From NCBI GenBank assembly GCA_966211305.1, contig CBIHPC010000380.1, positions 1-5,458 of the forward strand: a DNA stretch of 5,458 nt. The letters are read 5' to 3'. The DNA is from Niastella sp966211305 (GTDB lineage: Bacteria > Bacteroidota > Bacteroidia > Chitinophagales > Chitinophagaceae). A model generated the notes under the pieces. The model searched no databases, had not been told where the DNA came from, and saw only the letters and a list, made by a program, of their open reading frames with translations. How positions within the stretch are numbered: position 1 is the stretch's first letter; every line of letters starts with the position of its first letter. The translations under genes and the position numbers were made by a program. Positions 1-5,458 of the stretch are shown piece by piece.

Positions 1-46
1 CTCCACCATATGAAAATGATACGCGCTCAACTCGTTTTGACATCAT
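1..46 (-). CDS. Possible 5' end of a further minus-strand gene, cut by the left edge
   Basis: Reading leftwards from a tandem ATG ATG at 46-41, an open frame of 15 full codons (MMSKRVERVSFSYGG) runs off the window. It begins 63 bp after the stop of the HD-domain gene, which is a normal spacing for the next gene in a same-strand run. No convincing Shine-Dalgarno site precedes it. Too little is visible to recognise a family, and an open frame this short could easily arise by chance. Confidence 0.2.
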   Translation of the reverse strand, partial: MMSKRVERVSFSYGG

Positions 47-108
47 AGTTAATTCCGTACAAGTTGATTCTCAATAACTTTCATTATTTCGTTTCCTTTC
101 AGGGCATG

Positions 109-801
109 TTAACCGCCGCCTAAAATGCCCAGCTCCCGTGCCATATTCTCCCTGGCAATACGCTCATAATTTTCTCTAAAAACCGGGGTTTGAAAGATAT
201 GATCAGCCTGCAGGCAATGTTCTAAAAACTGCTTTCTGCCGGCATTATACAGCTTATCGGGATAAATGCGGTACTCGCGACGCACCTGTCGGGTATACGC
301 TTCATACGCTTCCCGGGGTGCGCCGAGGATACGCATATCAAAGTCGAGGAATAACTGCAGATCGCCCACATGGGTAACCGCCGCCGTTACGGCATGCGTT
401 TGCGTGGCTTCTATGTAAAGTTTAACCTGTTCAATTAAAGCGGCAGGCACCTGTAAGTCCTTTAACCGTTTTACCGCCACCTGAGCACTGCGTGACTCAT
501 TGTCTTTTCGCAGCACGTTATAAATGATATCATGATAGAAAACGGCAAAGGCCACCACATCCCGGTCCTGTAGCTGACCTGCATATTGTTCGCAAAGTTG
601 CAGCAGGGCCGCAATGTGATGCAGGTTGTGATAATGCCTGCGGGTGGAGGTATACTTCTTTTCTATTTCCGTATAAAACCGGGCGGTGAGGGCGCGGTCG
701 TTACAGTACCGCGCGGTGAGTTCATCCCAAACCTGGCGGAGTGCACCTGGCATGCTTCCATCATGCTCCGGCTCCTGCCAGCCTGCTTTTTCTGTAGCCA
801 T
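109..801 (-). CDS. HD-superfamily metal-dependent phosphohydrolase (COG4339-like)
   Basis: A predicted soluble cytoplasmic protein of 230 residues resembling the 'predicted metal-dependent HD phosphohydrolase' family (COG4339). The substrate of this family is not established, so none is assigned. Visible landmarks are a histidine-rich helix RRHYHNLHHI (residues 54-63), the HD dyad in FAVFYHDIIYN (H90-D91), the following DNESRSA segment (100-106), and DFDMRILG (153-160), whose aspartates could complete the metal site. The C-terminal half (YTRQVRREY, then FLEHCL and TPVFRENYERIARENMARELG) is also typical of the family. No signal peptide or membrane segment is seen. The start at 801 overlaps the permease gene by 41 bp. 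A second ATG at 753 (Met17, MPGALRQVW) would remove the overlap and give 214 residues. The family core is downstream of both starts. The gene is probably co-transcribed with the permease. Confidence 0.85.
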   Translation of the reverse strand: MATEKAGWQEPEHDGSMPGALRQVWDELTARYCNDRALTARFYTEIEKKYTSTRRHYHNLHHIAALLQLCEQYAGQLQDRDVVAFAVFYHDIIYNVLRKDNESRSAQVAVKRLKDLQVPAALIEQVKLYIEATQTHAVTAAVTHVGDLQLFLDFDMRILGAPREAYEAYTRQVRREYRIYPDKLYNAGRKQFLEHCLQADHIFQTPVFRENYERIARENMARELGILGGG

Positions 802-2536
802 AGAACATATAAATGATGAGCCCCAAACCTAACCAGCCGAGGAACCAGGCCCAGTTGCTTTTTGTCATACCCGTTAACAGGTACAAACAGGTGGTTACCC
901 CCATCAATGGTATTAAGGAGTATTTTTTTACGAGGGCCAGTACCGCCAGCACGATGGCCGATAACCAGAAAACTATGAGTGATATATTGGGCGTGGCAAG
1001 GTCCATAAAACTTACCTTGTTTGCGGTGTAATCGGCATTGCCGGAAAAATCAAAATCGAAGATGCCCTTAAAATAACCCGGCGACGCCAAAGCCAAAATA
1101 ACGATAGCCGCCAGGATCAGCAGCGGAAAAATAAACTGCGCATTGATATAGGGCATGTTGAAACGGCCGGGCACTTTCTCCTTTCGTGGTATCAGCAATA
1201 CGCCACCGCACACCAGTACAAACGCAAACAGGGTGGCAATACTGGTAAAGTCGAGCACGAATGATTTATCGGTGAACAGGATGGGCAGTCCCACTACCAA
1301 ACCGGTTATTACGGTTGAAAAAGAAGGGGTGTTGTATTTCTTATGGATCTTCTGAAACACGGGTGGCAACAACCCGTCGCGGCTCATGCTCATCCAGATG
1401 CGCGGCTGTCCCATCTGGAACACCAGCAGCACGCTCGTCATGGCAACCACGGCAATAACCGATACGAGCAACTGCATCCAGCCCACGTTCTTTACTTCAA
1501 ATATTTTTGCAAGCGGATCGCCTACATTCTCAAATTGTTTATAGTGCACCACACCGGTCAATACCAATGCGAGCAGAATGTACACGATGGTGCAGATCAC
1601 CAGCGAATACGTCATACCGCGGGGCAGATCGCGTTGGGGATTTTTGCTTTCTTCGGCCAGCACACTCACGGCATCGAAACCAATATAGGCGAAGAACACA
1701 CCCGATACTGCGGCCATTACACCGCCAAACCCGTTAGGCATAAATGATTTTGTGCCCGCATCGTTCACGGGCATCCAGTTGGCCGGGTCGATGTAATAAG
1801 CGCCCACAATGATCACCAGCGCAACAGCAGCCAGTTTCAGCACCACCATGGCATTGCTGAAATTGCGCGATTCTTTTATTCCAATATACACCAGCGTTGT
1901 GATAAGCACGTTGATGATCAACGCCGGCAGATCGAAGATGATCTTCAGCGAGCCTGCGACCGGACTGTTATTCCATGCGTTCAGCAGTTCTGCATTGGCC
2001 TGGTTCTTTACAAACTCAAGCTGTTCGGCCGGGGTTTGGGACGTATAATTAAGGAATGTTTTCTTTGCTTCCAGGTAACTGGTGGTGAGGTAATCGGGTA
2101 GGTGAACGTTTATTTTATGCAGAAAAGAAGTTAAATAATCACTCCAGGAAAACGCCACATAAATATTTCCGATGGAATATTCCATGATGAGCGCCCAGCC
2201 AATGATCCAGGCAAACAGCTCACCAAAGGAGGCATAAGCATATGTATAAGCGCTTCCGGCTACCGGTATACGGCTGGCAAATTCTGAATAACAAAACGCG
2301 GTAAACCCACAGGCGATACCGCATATAACAAATAAAATTACCACACCCGGACCGCCCTTGAAACAGGCATCGCCGAGGCTGCTGAAGCTGCCTGCCCCTA
2401 TAATGGCGGCAATGCCGAAAAAGGTAAGGTCCCGCACATTCAACACCCGCTTCAACCCGGAACTTCCATGACTGTCATCGCTTCCTTCTTTTAAAATAGA
2501 TTCAATTTTTTTTGTGCGAAACAAAGAGTTTGGCAT
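761..2536 (-). CDS. APC-superfamily amino acid permease (cationic amino acid transporter type)
   Basis: A 591-residue inner-membrane secondary transporter of the APC superfamily, closest in style to the CAT/YfnA group. Substrate is inferred only as amino acids. After a hydrophilic N-terminus with the family's LKRVLNVRDLTFFGIAAIIG start of TM1, the substrate-binding break reads GAGSF (47-51), where many relatives have GAGIF or GTGIF. Other family landmarks are YSEFASRIPVAGSAYTY (83-99), FFAYIGFDAVSVLAEESKNP (281-300) and RIWMSMSRDGLLPPVF (379-394). About 14 hydrophobic segments can be counted by eye, roughly at 38-58, 63-85, 105-135, 198-220, 229-249, 268-293, 308-330, 352-376, 405-422, 428-449, 467-486, 518-537, 541-556 and 562-581. 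A charged insertion at about 141-196 separates TM3 from TM4. The ATG at 2536 fits the usual N-terminal length. No Shine-Dalgarno site is seen, which is common in Bacteroidota. Confidence 0.93.
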   Translation of the reverse strand: MPNSLFRTKKIESILKEGSDDSHGSSGLKRVLNVRDLTFFGIAAIIGAGSFSSLGDACFKGGPGVVILFVICGIACGFTAFCYSEFASRIPVAGSAYTYAYASFGELFAWIIGWALIMEYSIGNIYVAFSWSDYLTSFLHKINVHLPDYLTTSYLEAKKTFLNYTSQTPAEQLEFVKNQANAELLNAWNNSPVAGSLKIIFDLPALIINVLITTLVYIGIKESRNFSNAMVVLKLAAVALVIIVGAYYIDPANWMPVNDAGTKSFMPNGFGGVMAAVSGVFFAYIGFDAVSVLAEESKNPQRDLPRGMTYSLVICTIVYILLALVLTGVVHYKQFENVGDPLAKIFEVKNVGWMQLLVSVIAVVAMTSVLLVFQMGQPRIWMSMSRDGLLPPVFQKIHKKYNTPSFSTVITGLVVGLPILFTDKSFVLDFTSIATLFAFVLVCGGVLLIPRKEKVPGRFNMPYINAQFIFPLLILAAIVILALASPGYFKGIFDFDFSGNADYTANKVSFMDLATPNISLIVFWLSAIVLAVLALVKKYSLIPLMGVTTCLYLLTGMTKSNWAWFLGWLGLGLIIYMFYGYRKSRLAGAGA

Positions 2537-2728
2537 ACTGGGGGTGCGTTTTAAGGCCGGAAATTACTAAAAATACCGAATGATTGTTAGTATATTGATT
2601 GATTCTAATGGAAGAAGCTGAATACCGAACGCTGAACGCTCCGGCCCCGATTTCGAAGTACCTGAGTTTATTCGGGCGGTGCCCATTGCGGGAAACAGCG
2701 TTAAGCATTTGGCTTTAGGCGTTAAGCC
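2537..2728. other. Intergenic stretch between prenyl synthase and permease genes
   Basis: This 192-bp gap presumably carries the permease promoter. On the minus strand a TATTTTTA sequence lies about 30-40 bp before the permease ATG and differs at one position from the Bacteroidota -7 consensus TAnnTTTG, but no matching -33 TTG element stands at the right distance, so no promoter is called. The 9-mer AATACCGAA occurs twice (2572-2580 and 2621-2629), a degenerate heptamer run lies at 2617-2640, and a hairpin overlaps the upstream stop codon. A short open frame here (2502-2708, minus) has no recognisable similarity and overlaps the permease start. Confidence 0.5.
2617..2640. repeat. Degenerate heptamer tandem repeat (GCTGAAY / ACCGAAC type)
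   Basis: On the plus strand the units are GCTGAAT, ACCGAAC, GCTGAAC and a partial GCT, all in register at a period of 7 bp. A further copy of the AATACCGAA word at 2572-2580 suggests an older, decayed extension. The sequence differs from the AAGTAAG heptamers at 3731-3772 but has the same period. The role is unknown; it could be a simple short tandem repeat between transcription units. Confidence 0.5.
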
Positions 2729-2735
2729 TTAATGC
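2705..2735 (-). terminator. Hairpin overlapping the prenyl synthase stop codon, possible weak terminator
   Basis: GCATT (2705-2709) pairs with AATGC (2731-2735), and GGCTT (2711-2715) pairs with AAGCC (2724-2728). The two helices are separated by a small internal loop (1 nt against 2 nt) and capped by an 8-nt loop. The TAA stop of the upstream gene (2731-2729) lies inside the stem. No U-tract follows on the minus strand, so this is not a canonical intrinsic terminator. It could be a 3'-end stabilising hairpin or have no function. Confidence 0.3.
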
Positions 2736-3694
2736 TCCCTTTGTACCAAAAAATGAGCTAACTGTCTCAATGGCTCTTTCCGTACCGTTACCACCGCCAT
2801 TTCCTCGAGGTGTTCGAAAGCTTCGTTCATGTATTTTTCCTTTAAGCCGGCCGCCCATTTGTTAACCCCACAATCATCGAAAACCGATAAAACGCGGGCT
2901 ACCTTGTCTTCCGGGTTTTCCCGCATCAGCCGTTTCAATTCTTTCAACTGGGCGGGGTTGGCCGATTCAAGCGCCTTGATCATTAAGAACGTCTTTTTAT
3001 TCGACATGATATCGCCGCCGGGTTGTTTACCGAATTTCGCGGGATCGCCATATGCATCGAGATAATCATCCTGGATCTGGAACGCGATGCCGAGGTTGCG
3101 GCCAAAAGCGTATATATGTTGCTGATTATTTGTTGAAGCCCCGCCGAGAATGGCGCCGAGCTGTAAACTGGCGGCCAGCAACACCGAGGTCTTTAATTCT
3201 ATCATGCGGATGTATTCATCCATTTTCACCGTTTCCTGCTTCTCAAAATCCATATCGAGCTGCTGCCCTTCGCACACTTCTTTGGCGGTGCGGTTGAACA
3301 GGCTGATCACCTGGTGCAGGTAATCATTGCTTATTTGATTGAGGTAATCATAAGCGACAATAAGCATTACATCGCCCGAGAGCAGGGCGGTTGATTCGCC
3401 ATATTTTGCATGAACCGTTGGCTGGTTGCGGCGCAGGGGCGCCTTATCCATTATGTCGTCGTGAATGAGGGTGAAATTATGAAACAGTTCTATGGCGGCG
3501 GCTACCGGCCATGCGTCTTTGCTTATTTCATCGAACAGTTCATTACCCATTAAACACATTACGGGCCGTACCCGCTTTCCGCCGAGGCTCAGGAAATATT
3601 CATCGGCTTCGTATAAGGTGGCGGGCTCTTTCGGGAAATGCCGAACGTTGAAATATTGTGCGAATTGTTTAGAAAGGTCCTCAAAACTATGCAT
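2729..3694 (-). CDS. Trans-isoprenyl diphosphate synthase (polyprenyl synthetase family)
   Basis: A 321-residue cytosolic all-alpha prenyltransferase that condenses isopentenyl diphosphate with allylic diphosphates. Visible landmarks are GGKRVRP (38-44), which binds IPP; the first aspartate-rich motif DDIMD (79-83) followed by LRR (87-89); EGQQLDMDF (142-150); LKT (167-169); the second aspartate-rich motif in FQIQDDYLD (205-213); and GGDIMSNKKT (226-235). Both Mg2+-binding motifs are intact, so the enzyme should be active. The first motif has no two-residue insertion, and Phe74 stands five residues before it. That pattern is associated with short-chain type I GGPP synthases, so a C15-C20 product is inferred; sequence alone cannot fix chain length. 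The product could feed carotenoids or longer prenyl chains such as the menaquinone tail. The ATG at 3694 gives the usual N-terminal length and has no visible Shine-Dalgarno site. The heptamer repeat array lies just upstream. Confidence 0.93.
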   Translation of the reverse strand: MHSFEDLSKQFAQYFNVRHFPKEPATLYEADEYFLSLGGKRVRPVMCLMGNELFDEISKDAWPVAAAIELFHNFTLIHDDIMDKAPLRRNQPTVHAKYGESTALLSGDVMLIVAYDYLNQISNDYLHQVISLFNRTAKEVCEGQQLDMDFEKQETVKMDEYIRMIELKTSVLLAASLQLGAILGGASTNNQQHIYAFGRNLGIAFQIQDDYLDAYGDPAKFGKQPGGDIMSNKKTFLMIKALESANPAQLKELKRLMRENPEDKVARVLSVFDDCGVNKWAAGLKEKYMNEAFEHLEEMAVVTVRKEPLRQLAHFLVQREH

Positions 3695-3730
3695 AGTGTC
3701 AGCGTGTGGAATACGGTATTTAAGAAAATG

Positions 3731-3772
3731 AAGTAAGAAGTAAGAAGTAAGAAGTATGAGGTAAGAAGTACG
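3731..3772. repeat. Heptamer tandem array, six AAGTAAG-type units
   Basis: Six consecutive 7-bp units read, on the plus strand, AAGTAAG three times, then AAGTATG, AGGTAAG and AAGTACG. A seventh, more degenerate unit (AATACTA, 3773-3779) covers the TAG stop of the four-helix-bundle gene. The three identical units are farthest from that gene, and decay increases towards it. There are no spacers, so it is not a CRISPR array. The array occupies about half of the 82-bp gap before the prenyl synthase start. Related units lie in inverted orientation on the other side of the four-helix-bundle gene. Confidence 0.9.
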
Positions 3773-3776
3773 AATA

Positions 3777-4157
3777 CTACGATCTGAAATCAGTCCAGTT
3801 ATCGTGTAAACGACGAAGCCTGGGACCTAATACTTCAGCTTCTGAGCGTAATTGATTGTATATATCAATAGTTAAATAATTACGTTCTTTAACAAAAAGC
3901 AGCCATGATTTTGATTTTTCCAGCGAACCCATTCCGTCGACTACATGACGTTTAAAATTGCCAATATATTCCCGTTTTCCCCATCCCTCAGCAGTATGTA
4001 CGGCAACCGATCGTGATGAACGCCGCACCTGATCTGTCAACGAATATTTCTCTTCCAAAGGAAAACGTTTTGTTATTTCAAAAATCTTCATCGCAAATTT
4101 ATGAGCCGGTTGGTATACTTCTAAATCTAATAATGATGTAATTGGCATAGATAACAT
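3777..4157 (-). CDS. Four-helix-bundle protein of the S23/IVP (23S rRNA intervening-sequence protein) family
   Basis: A 126-residue predicted helical protein of the family first named from ORFs inside intervening sequences of 23S rRNA genes. Its molecular role is not established. Family landmarks are the opening DLEVYQPAHKFAMKIFEITK (11-30), FPLEEKYSLTDQVRRSSRSV (32-51), the AEGWGKR turn (56-62), then a third helix NFKRHVVDGMGSLEKSKSWL (67-86) and a fourth helix around 97-116. The protein is rich in Arg and Lys, which fits nucleic-acid binding, although this is inference. The start may be Met1 (4157) or Met4 (4148, MPITSLLDLEVYQ); neither has a Shine-Dalgarno site. A hand count of 3781-4140 gives about 38% GC, against roughly 48-53% in sampled lines of the two flanking genes. 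It sits between an RNase R gene and a prenyl synthase gene and is bracketed by inverted heptamer repeats, which suggests a transferred or inserted cassette. No reverse transcriptase or variable repeat is present, so it is not a retroelement Avd protein in context. Confidence 0.88.
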   Translation of the reverse strand: MLSMPITSLLDLEVYQPAHKFAMKIFEITKRFPLEEKYSLTDQVRRSSRSVAVHTAEGWGKREYIGNFKRHVVDGMGSLEKSKSWLLFVKERNYLTIDIYNQLRSEAEVLGPRLRRLHDNWTDFRS

Positions 4158-4172
4158 TTAACTTATTAAATG
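4155..4172. promoter_or_regulatory. Perfect 7-bp inverted repeat covering the four-helix-bundle start codon
   Basis: CATTTAA (4155-4161) and TTAAATG (4166-4172) are exact reverse complements around a 4-nt loop CTTA. The minus-strand ATG at 4157-4155 is the 3' end of one arm, so the mRNA could fold its first start codon into a small A-U-rich hairpin. In DNA it could serve as an operator. The arms are A/T-rich and could be a chance palindrome. Confidence 0.3.
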
Positions 4173-4231
4173 CGATCTAATCAAAGCCTGAATACCCTAA
4201 AATCAAACTACCTTTGCAGGTCGTATTTTTT

Positions 4232-4245
4232 CTACTTCCTACTTC
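4232..4245. repeat. Two heptamer units (CTACTTC), inverted relative to the array at 3731-3772
   Basis: CTACTTC occurs twice in tandem. Its reverse complement GAAGTAG is a rotation and one-base variant of the AAGTAAG unit on the other side of the four-helix-bundle gene. The second unit includes the RNase R stop codon (TAG at 4241-4239). On the minus-strand RNA, the 15 nt from here can pair without a gap to the distal array: 12 Watson-Crick pairs plus 3 G-U pairs. The adjoining CGTATT (4222-4227) also roughly mirrors sequence beside the distal array, so the imperfect inverted repeat may span 20-25 bp. Confidence 0.65.
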
Positions 4246-5458
4246 CCCTTCTTCTTCGGACTCCTGCTTTTACTCTTCGGTTTTGGTACCGGGTATGGCC
4301 GCTTCGCGCCTTTCGCTTCGCCCTGTTCTTCTTTCAGGCTCGAAGTGATCACCCATTCATAATCGAGCTGGCGTTTGGTAAGGTTGGCGGCAACCACTTT
4401 AATGCGCACCTTATCGCCCATGGCGAATTTGCGGCCACTGCGCATACCTACCAGACTGTAATCGCTTTCTATATGCCGGAAATCATCATAGTCGAGCAGG
4501 CTGTTGATGCTTACCAGCCCTTCGCATTTATGTTCGATAGTTTCTACCCAAAAACCAAAAGCAGCCACACCGCTGATCACACCTTCAAATTCCTCACCGA
4601 GGAATTCTTTCATGTACTCAACCTGTTTGTATTTGTTGGCTGCCCGCTCCGCTTCCATGGCCGAACGTTCCTTTTCACTGCAGTGTTTACATTTCGCTTC
4701 CAGTTTCTTCTCCGGTTCCACACTGCCTTTCAGCACATCGTGTAAAATGCGATGCACCAGCACATCGGGATAACGGCGAATGGGCGATGTAAAATGGCAA
4801 TAATGTTTAAAGCCGAGGCCATAGTGACCGATATTCTCCGTTGTATAAATGGCCTTTGCCATGGTGCGGATACCCAGTTGCTCCAACACATGCTGTTCGG
4901 GTTTGCCCTGTACATCCTGCAGCATCTGGTTGAACGATTCCGCAATGCCTTCGGGGGTTTTGGTATCGAACGTATGCCCATACTTTTTGGCAAACTCAAC
5001 AAACGGCAACAGCTTCATTTCATCGGGTGTATCGTGCACGCGGTACGGGAAAGGAAGGTCTTTCTTATTCACCTTTACGCGGCCTACGTTCTCGGCTACC
5101 ACCCGGTTGGCCAGCAACATGAACTCTTCGATGAGCTGATGCGCTTCCTTGCTTTCTTTTACCATGATGCCGATAGGTTTACCGGTTTCATCGAGTTTGA
5201 AGCGTACTTCCTGTGATGAGAAGTTGATGGCGCCTTTGCTGAACCGCTGCGCGCGGAACTGTTGGGCGAGCCGGTTCAGTAAAAATATTTCGCCCTGGTA
5301 CAAGCCTTCGCCTTTTTCAATGATCTCCTGCACTTCTTCATAGGTGAAGCGGTGGTTCGAATGGATCACCGTTTTACCCAGCCAGTATTGTTTTATTTCA
5401 CCGGTATCGGTGATCTGGAAGATGGCGGAGAAAGTGAGTTTATCTTCATGCGGGCGCA
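4239..5458 (-). CDS. rnr: Ribonuclease R, C-terminal part (5' end outside the window)
   Basis: A cytoplasmic 3'-to-5' processive exoribonuclease of the RNase II/RNB family, able to degrade structured RNA and involved in rRNA and mRNA turnover. The open frame runs to the right edge. A GTG at 5369-5367 is an internal valine codon, not the start, because upstream codons read RPHEDKLTFSAIF and then IKQYWLGKT, both typical of RNase R. About 405 residues are visible, against a usual 700-800. The catalytic aspartate cluster of RNB and the N-terminal cold-shock domains lie beyond the window. Visible are the RNB segments EEFMLLANRVVAENVG and PFPYRVHDTPD, the RNB signature HYGLGFKHYCHFTSPIRRYP (within 4749-4826), an S1 RNA-binding domain (about 4350-4598, GVISGVAAFGFWVE), and a Lys/Arg/Pro-rich tail ending in PKKKGK. 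The stop codon lies in a heptamer repeat. Confidence 0.95.
   Translation of the reverse strand, partial: RPHEDKLTFSAIFQITDTGEIKQYWLGKTVIHSNHRFTYEEVQEIIEKGEGLYQGEIFLLNRLAQQFRAQRFSKGAINFSSQEVRFKLDETGKPIGIMVKESKEAHQLIEEFMLLANRVVAENVGRVKVNKKDLPFPYRVHDTPDEMKLLPFVEFAKKYGHTFDTKTPEGIAESFNQMLQDVQGKPEQHVLEQLGIRTMAKAIYTTENIGHYGLGFKHYCHFTSPIRRYPDVLVHRILHDVLKGSVEPEKKLEAKCKHCSEKERSAMEAERAANKYKQVEYMKEFLGEEFEGVISGVAAFGFWVETIEHKCEGLVSINSLLDYDDFRHIESDYSLVGMRSGRKFAMGDKVRIKVVAANLTKRQLDYEWVITSSLKEEQGEAKGAKRPYPVPKPKSKSRSPKKKGK

Noticed and set aside
2502..2708. 68-codon minus-strand open frame before the permease
   Set aside because: It overlaps the permease start in another frame, and part of it is only translation of the degenerate heptamer repeat. 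No domain or start signal is seen.
3710..3720. Small palindrome AATAC-G-GTATT before the prenyl synthase start
   Set aside because: Arms of 5 bp are expected by chance at this AT content, and nothing ties it to a known regulator.
3731..3772. CRISPR array
   Set aside because: Units are 7 bp and contiguous, with no spacers and no cas genes.
3777..4157. Avd accessory protein of a diversity-generating retroelement
   Set aside because: The fold family is related, but no reverse transcriptase, template repeat or variable repeat occurs in the window.
3731..4245. Genuine 23S rRNA intervening sequence or IS element
   Set aside because: The flanking sequence is protein-coding, not rRNA. No transposase and no clear target-site duplication are visible. 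Only an IVS-like or cassette hypothesis is kept.
4170..4745. Long plus-strand open frame of 191 codons opposite RNase R
   Set aside because: It lies antisense to a well-supported RNase R coding region, is Phe-rich as expected for the complement of Lys/Glu codons, and matches no family I recognise.
5367..5369. GTG as the start of the RNase R gene
   Set aside because: Upstream in-frame codons to the window edge encode typical RNase R sequence (RPHEDKLTFS), so the codon is internal valine and the gene is only truncated by the window.

Overview
The window looks like ordinary chromosome of a Bacteroidota bacterium, most likely of the Chitinophagaceae (Chitinophaga/Niastella-like). This is inferred from the style of the RNase R, polyprenyl synthetase and amino acid permease proteins, from start codons lacking clear Shine-Dalgarno sites, from moderate GC (about 50% in sampled coding lines), and from a four-helix-bundle gene flanked by heptamer repeats. 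No database search was possible.

All recognisable genes lie on the minus strand, so transcription runs from the right edge to the left. In that order: the 3' two-thirds of an RNase R gene (rnr), cut by the right edge (4239-5458); a small four-helix-bundle protein of the S23/IVP family (3777-4157); a trans-isoprenyl diphosphate synthase (2729-3694); a 191-192 bp intergenic stretch with a hairpin and a degenerate heptamer repeat; an APC-superfamily amino acid permease (761-2536); an HD-superfamily phosphohydrolase (109-801) overlapping or abutting the permease; and about 108 bp at the left edge that may hold the start of one more minus-strand gene.

The genes do not form an obvious single pathway. 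RNase R acts in RNA decay and rRNA quality control, the prenyl synthase supplies isoprenoid chains, and the permease and HD protein form a tight pair that is probably co-transcribed. The most unusual part is 3731-4245. The four-helix-bundle gene is poorer in GC (about 38% by hand count) than its neighbours. It is bounded on its 3' side by six tandem 7-bp units (AAGTAAG type) and on its 5' side by two units of the same family in inverted orientation. A minus-strand transcript could pair these ends over 15 consecutive positions (12 Watson-Crick, 3 G-U). That recalls 23S rRNA intervening sequences, which encode S23 proteins inside a stem-loop, but here it lies between protein-coding genes. The rest of the window is conventional.
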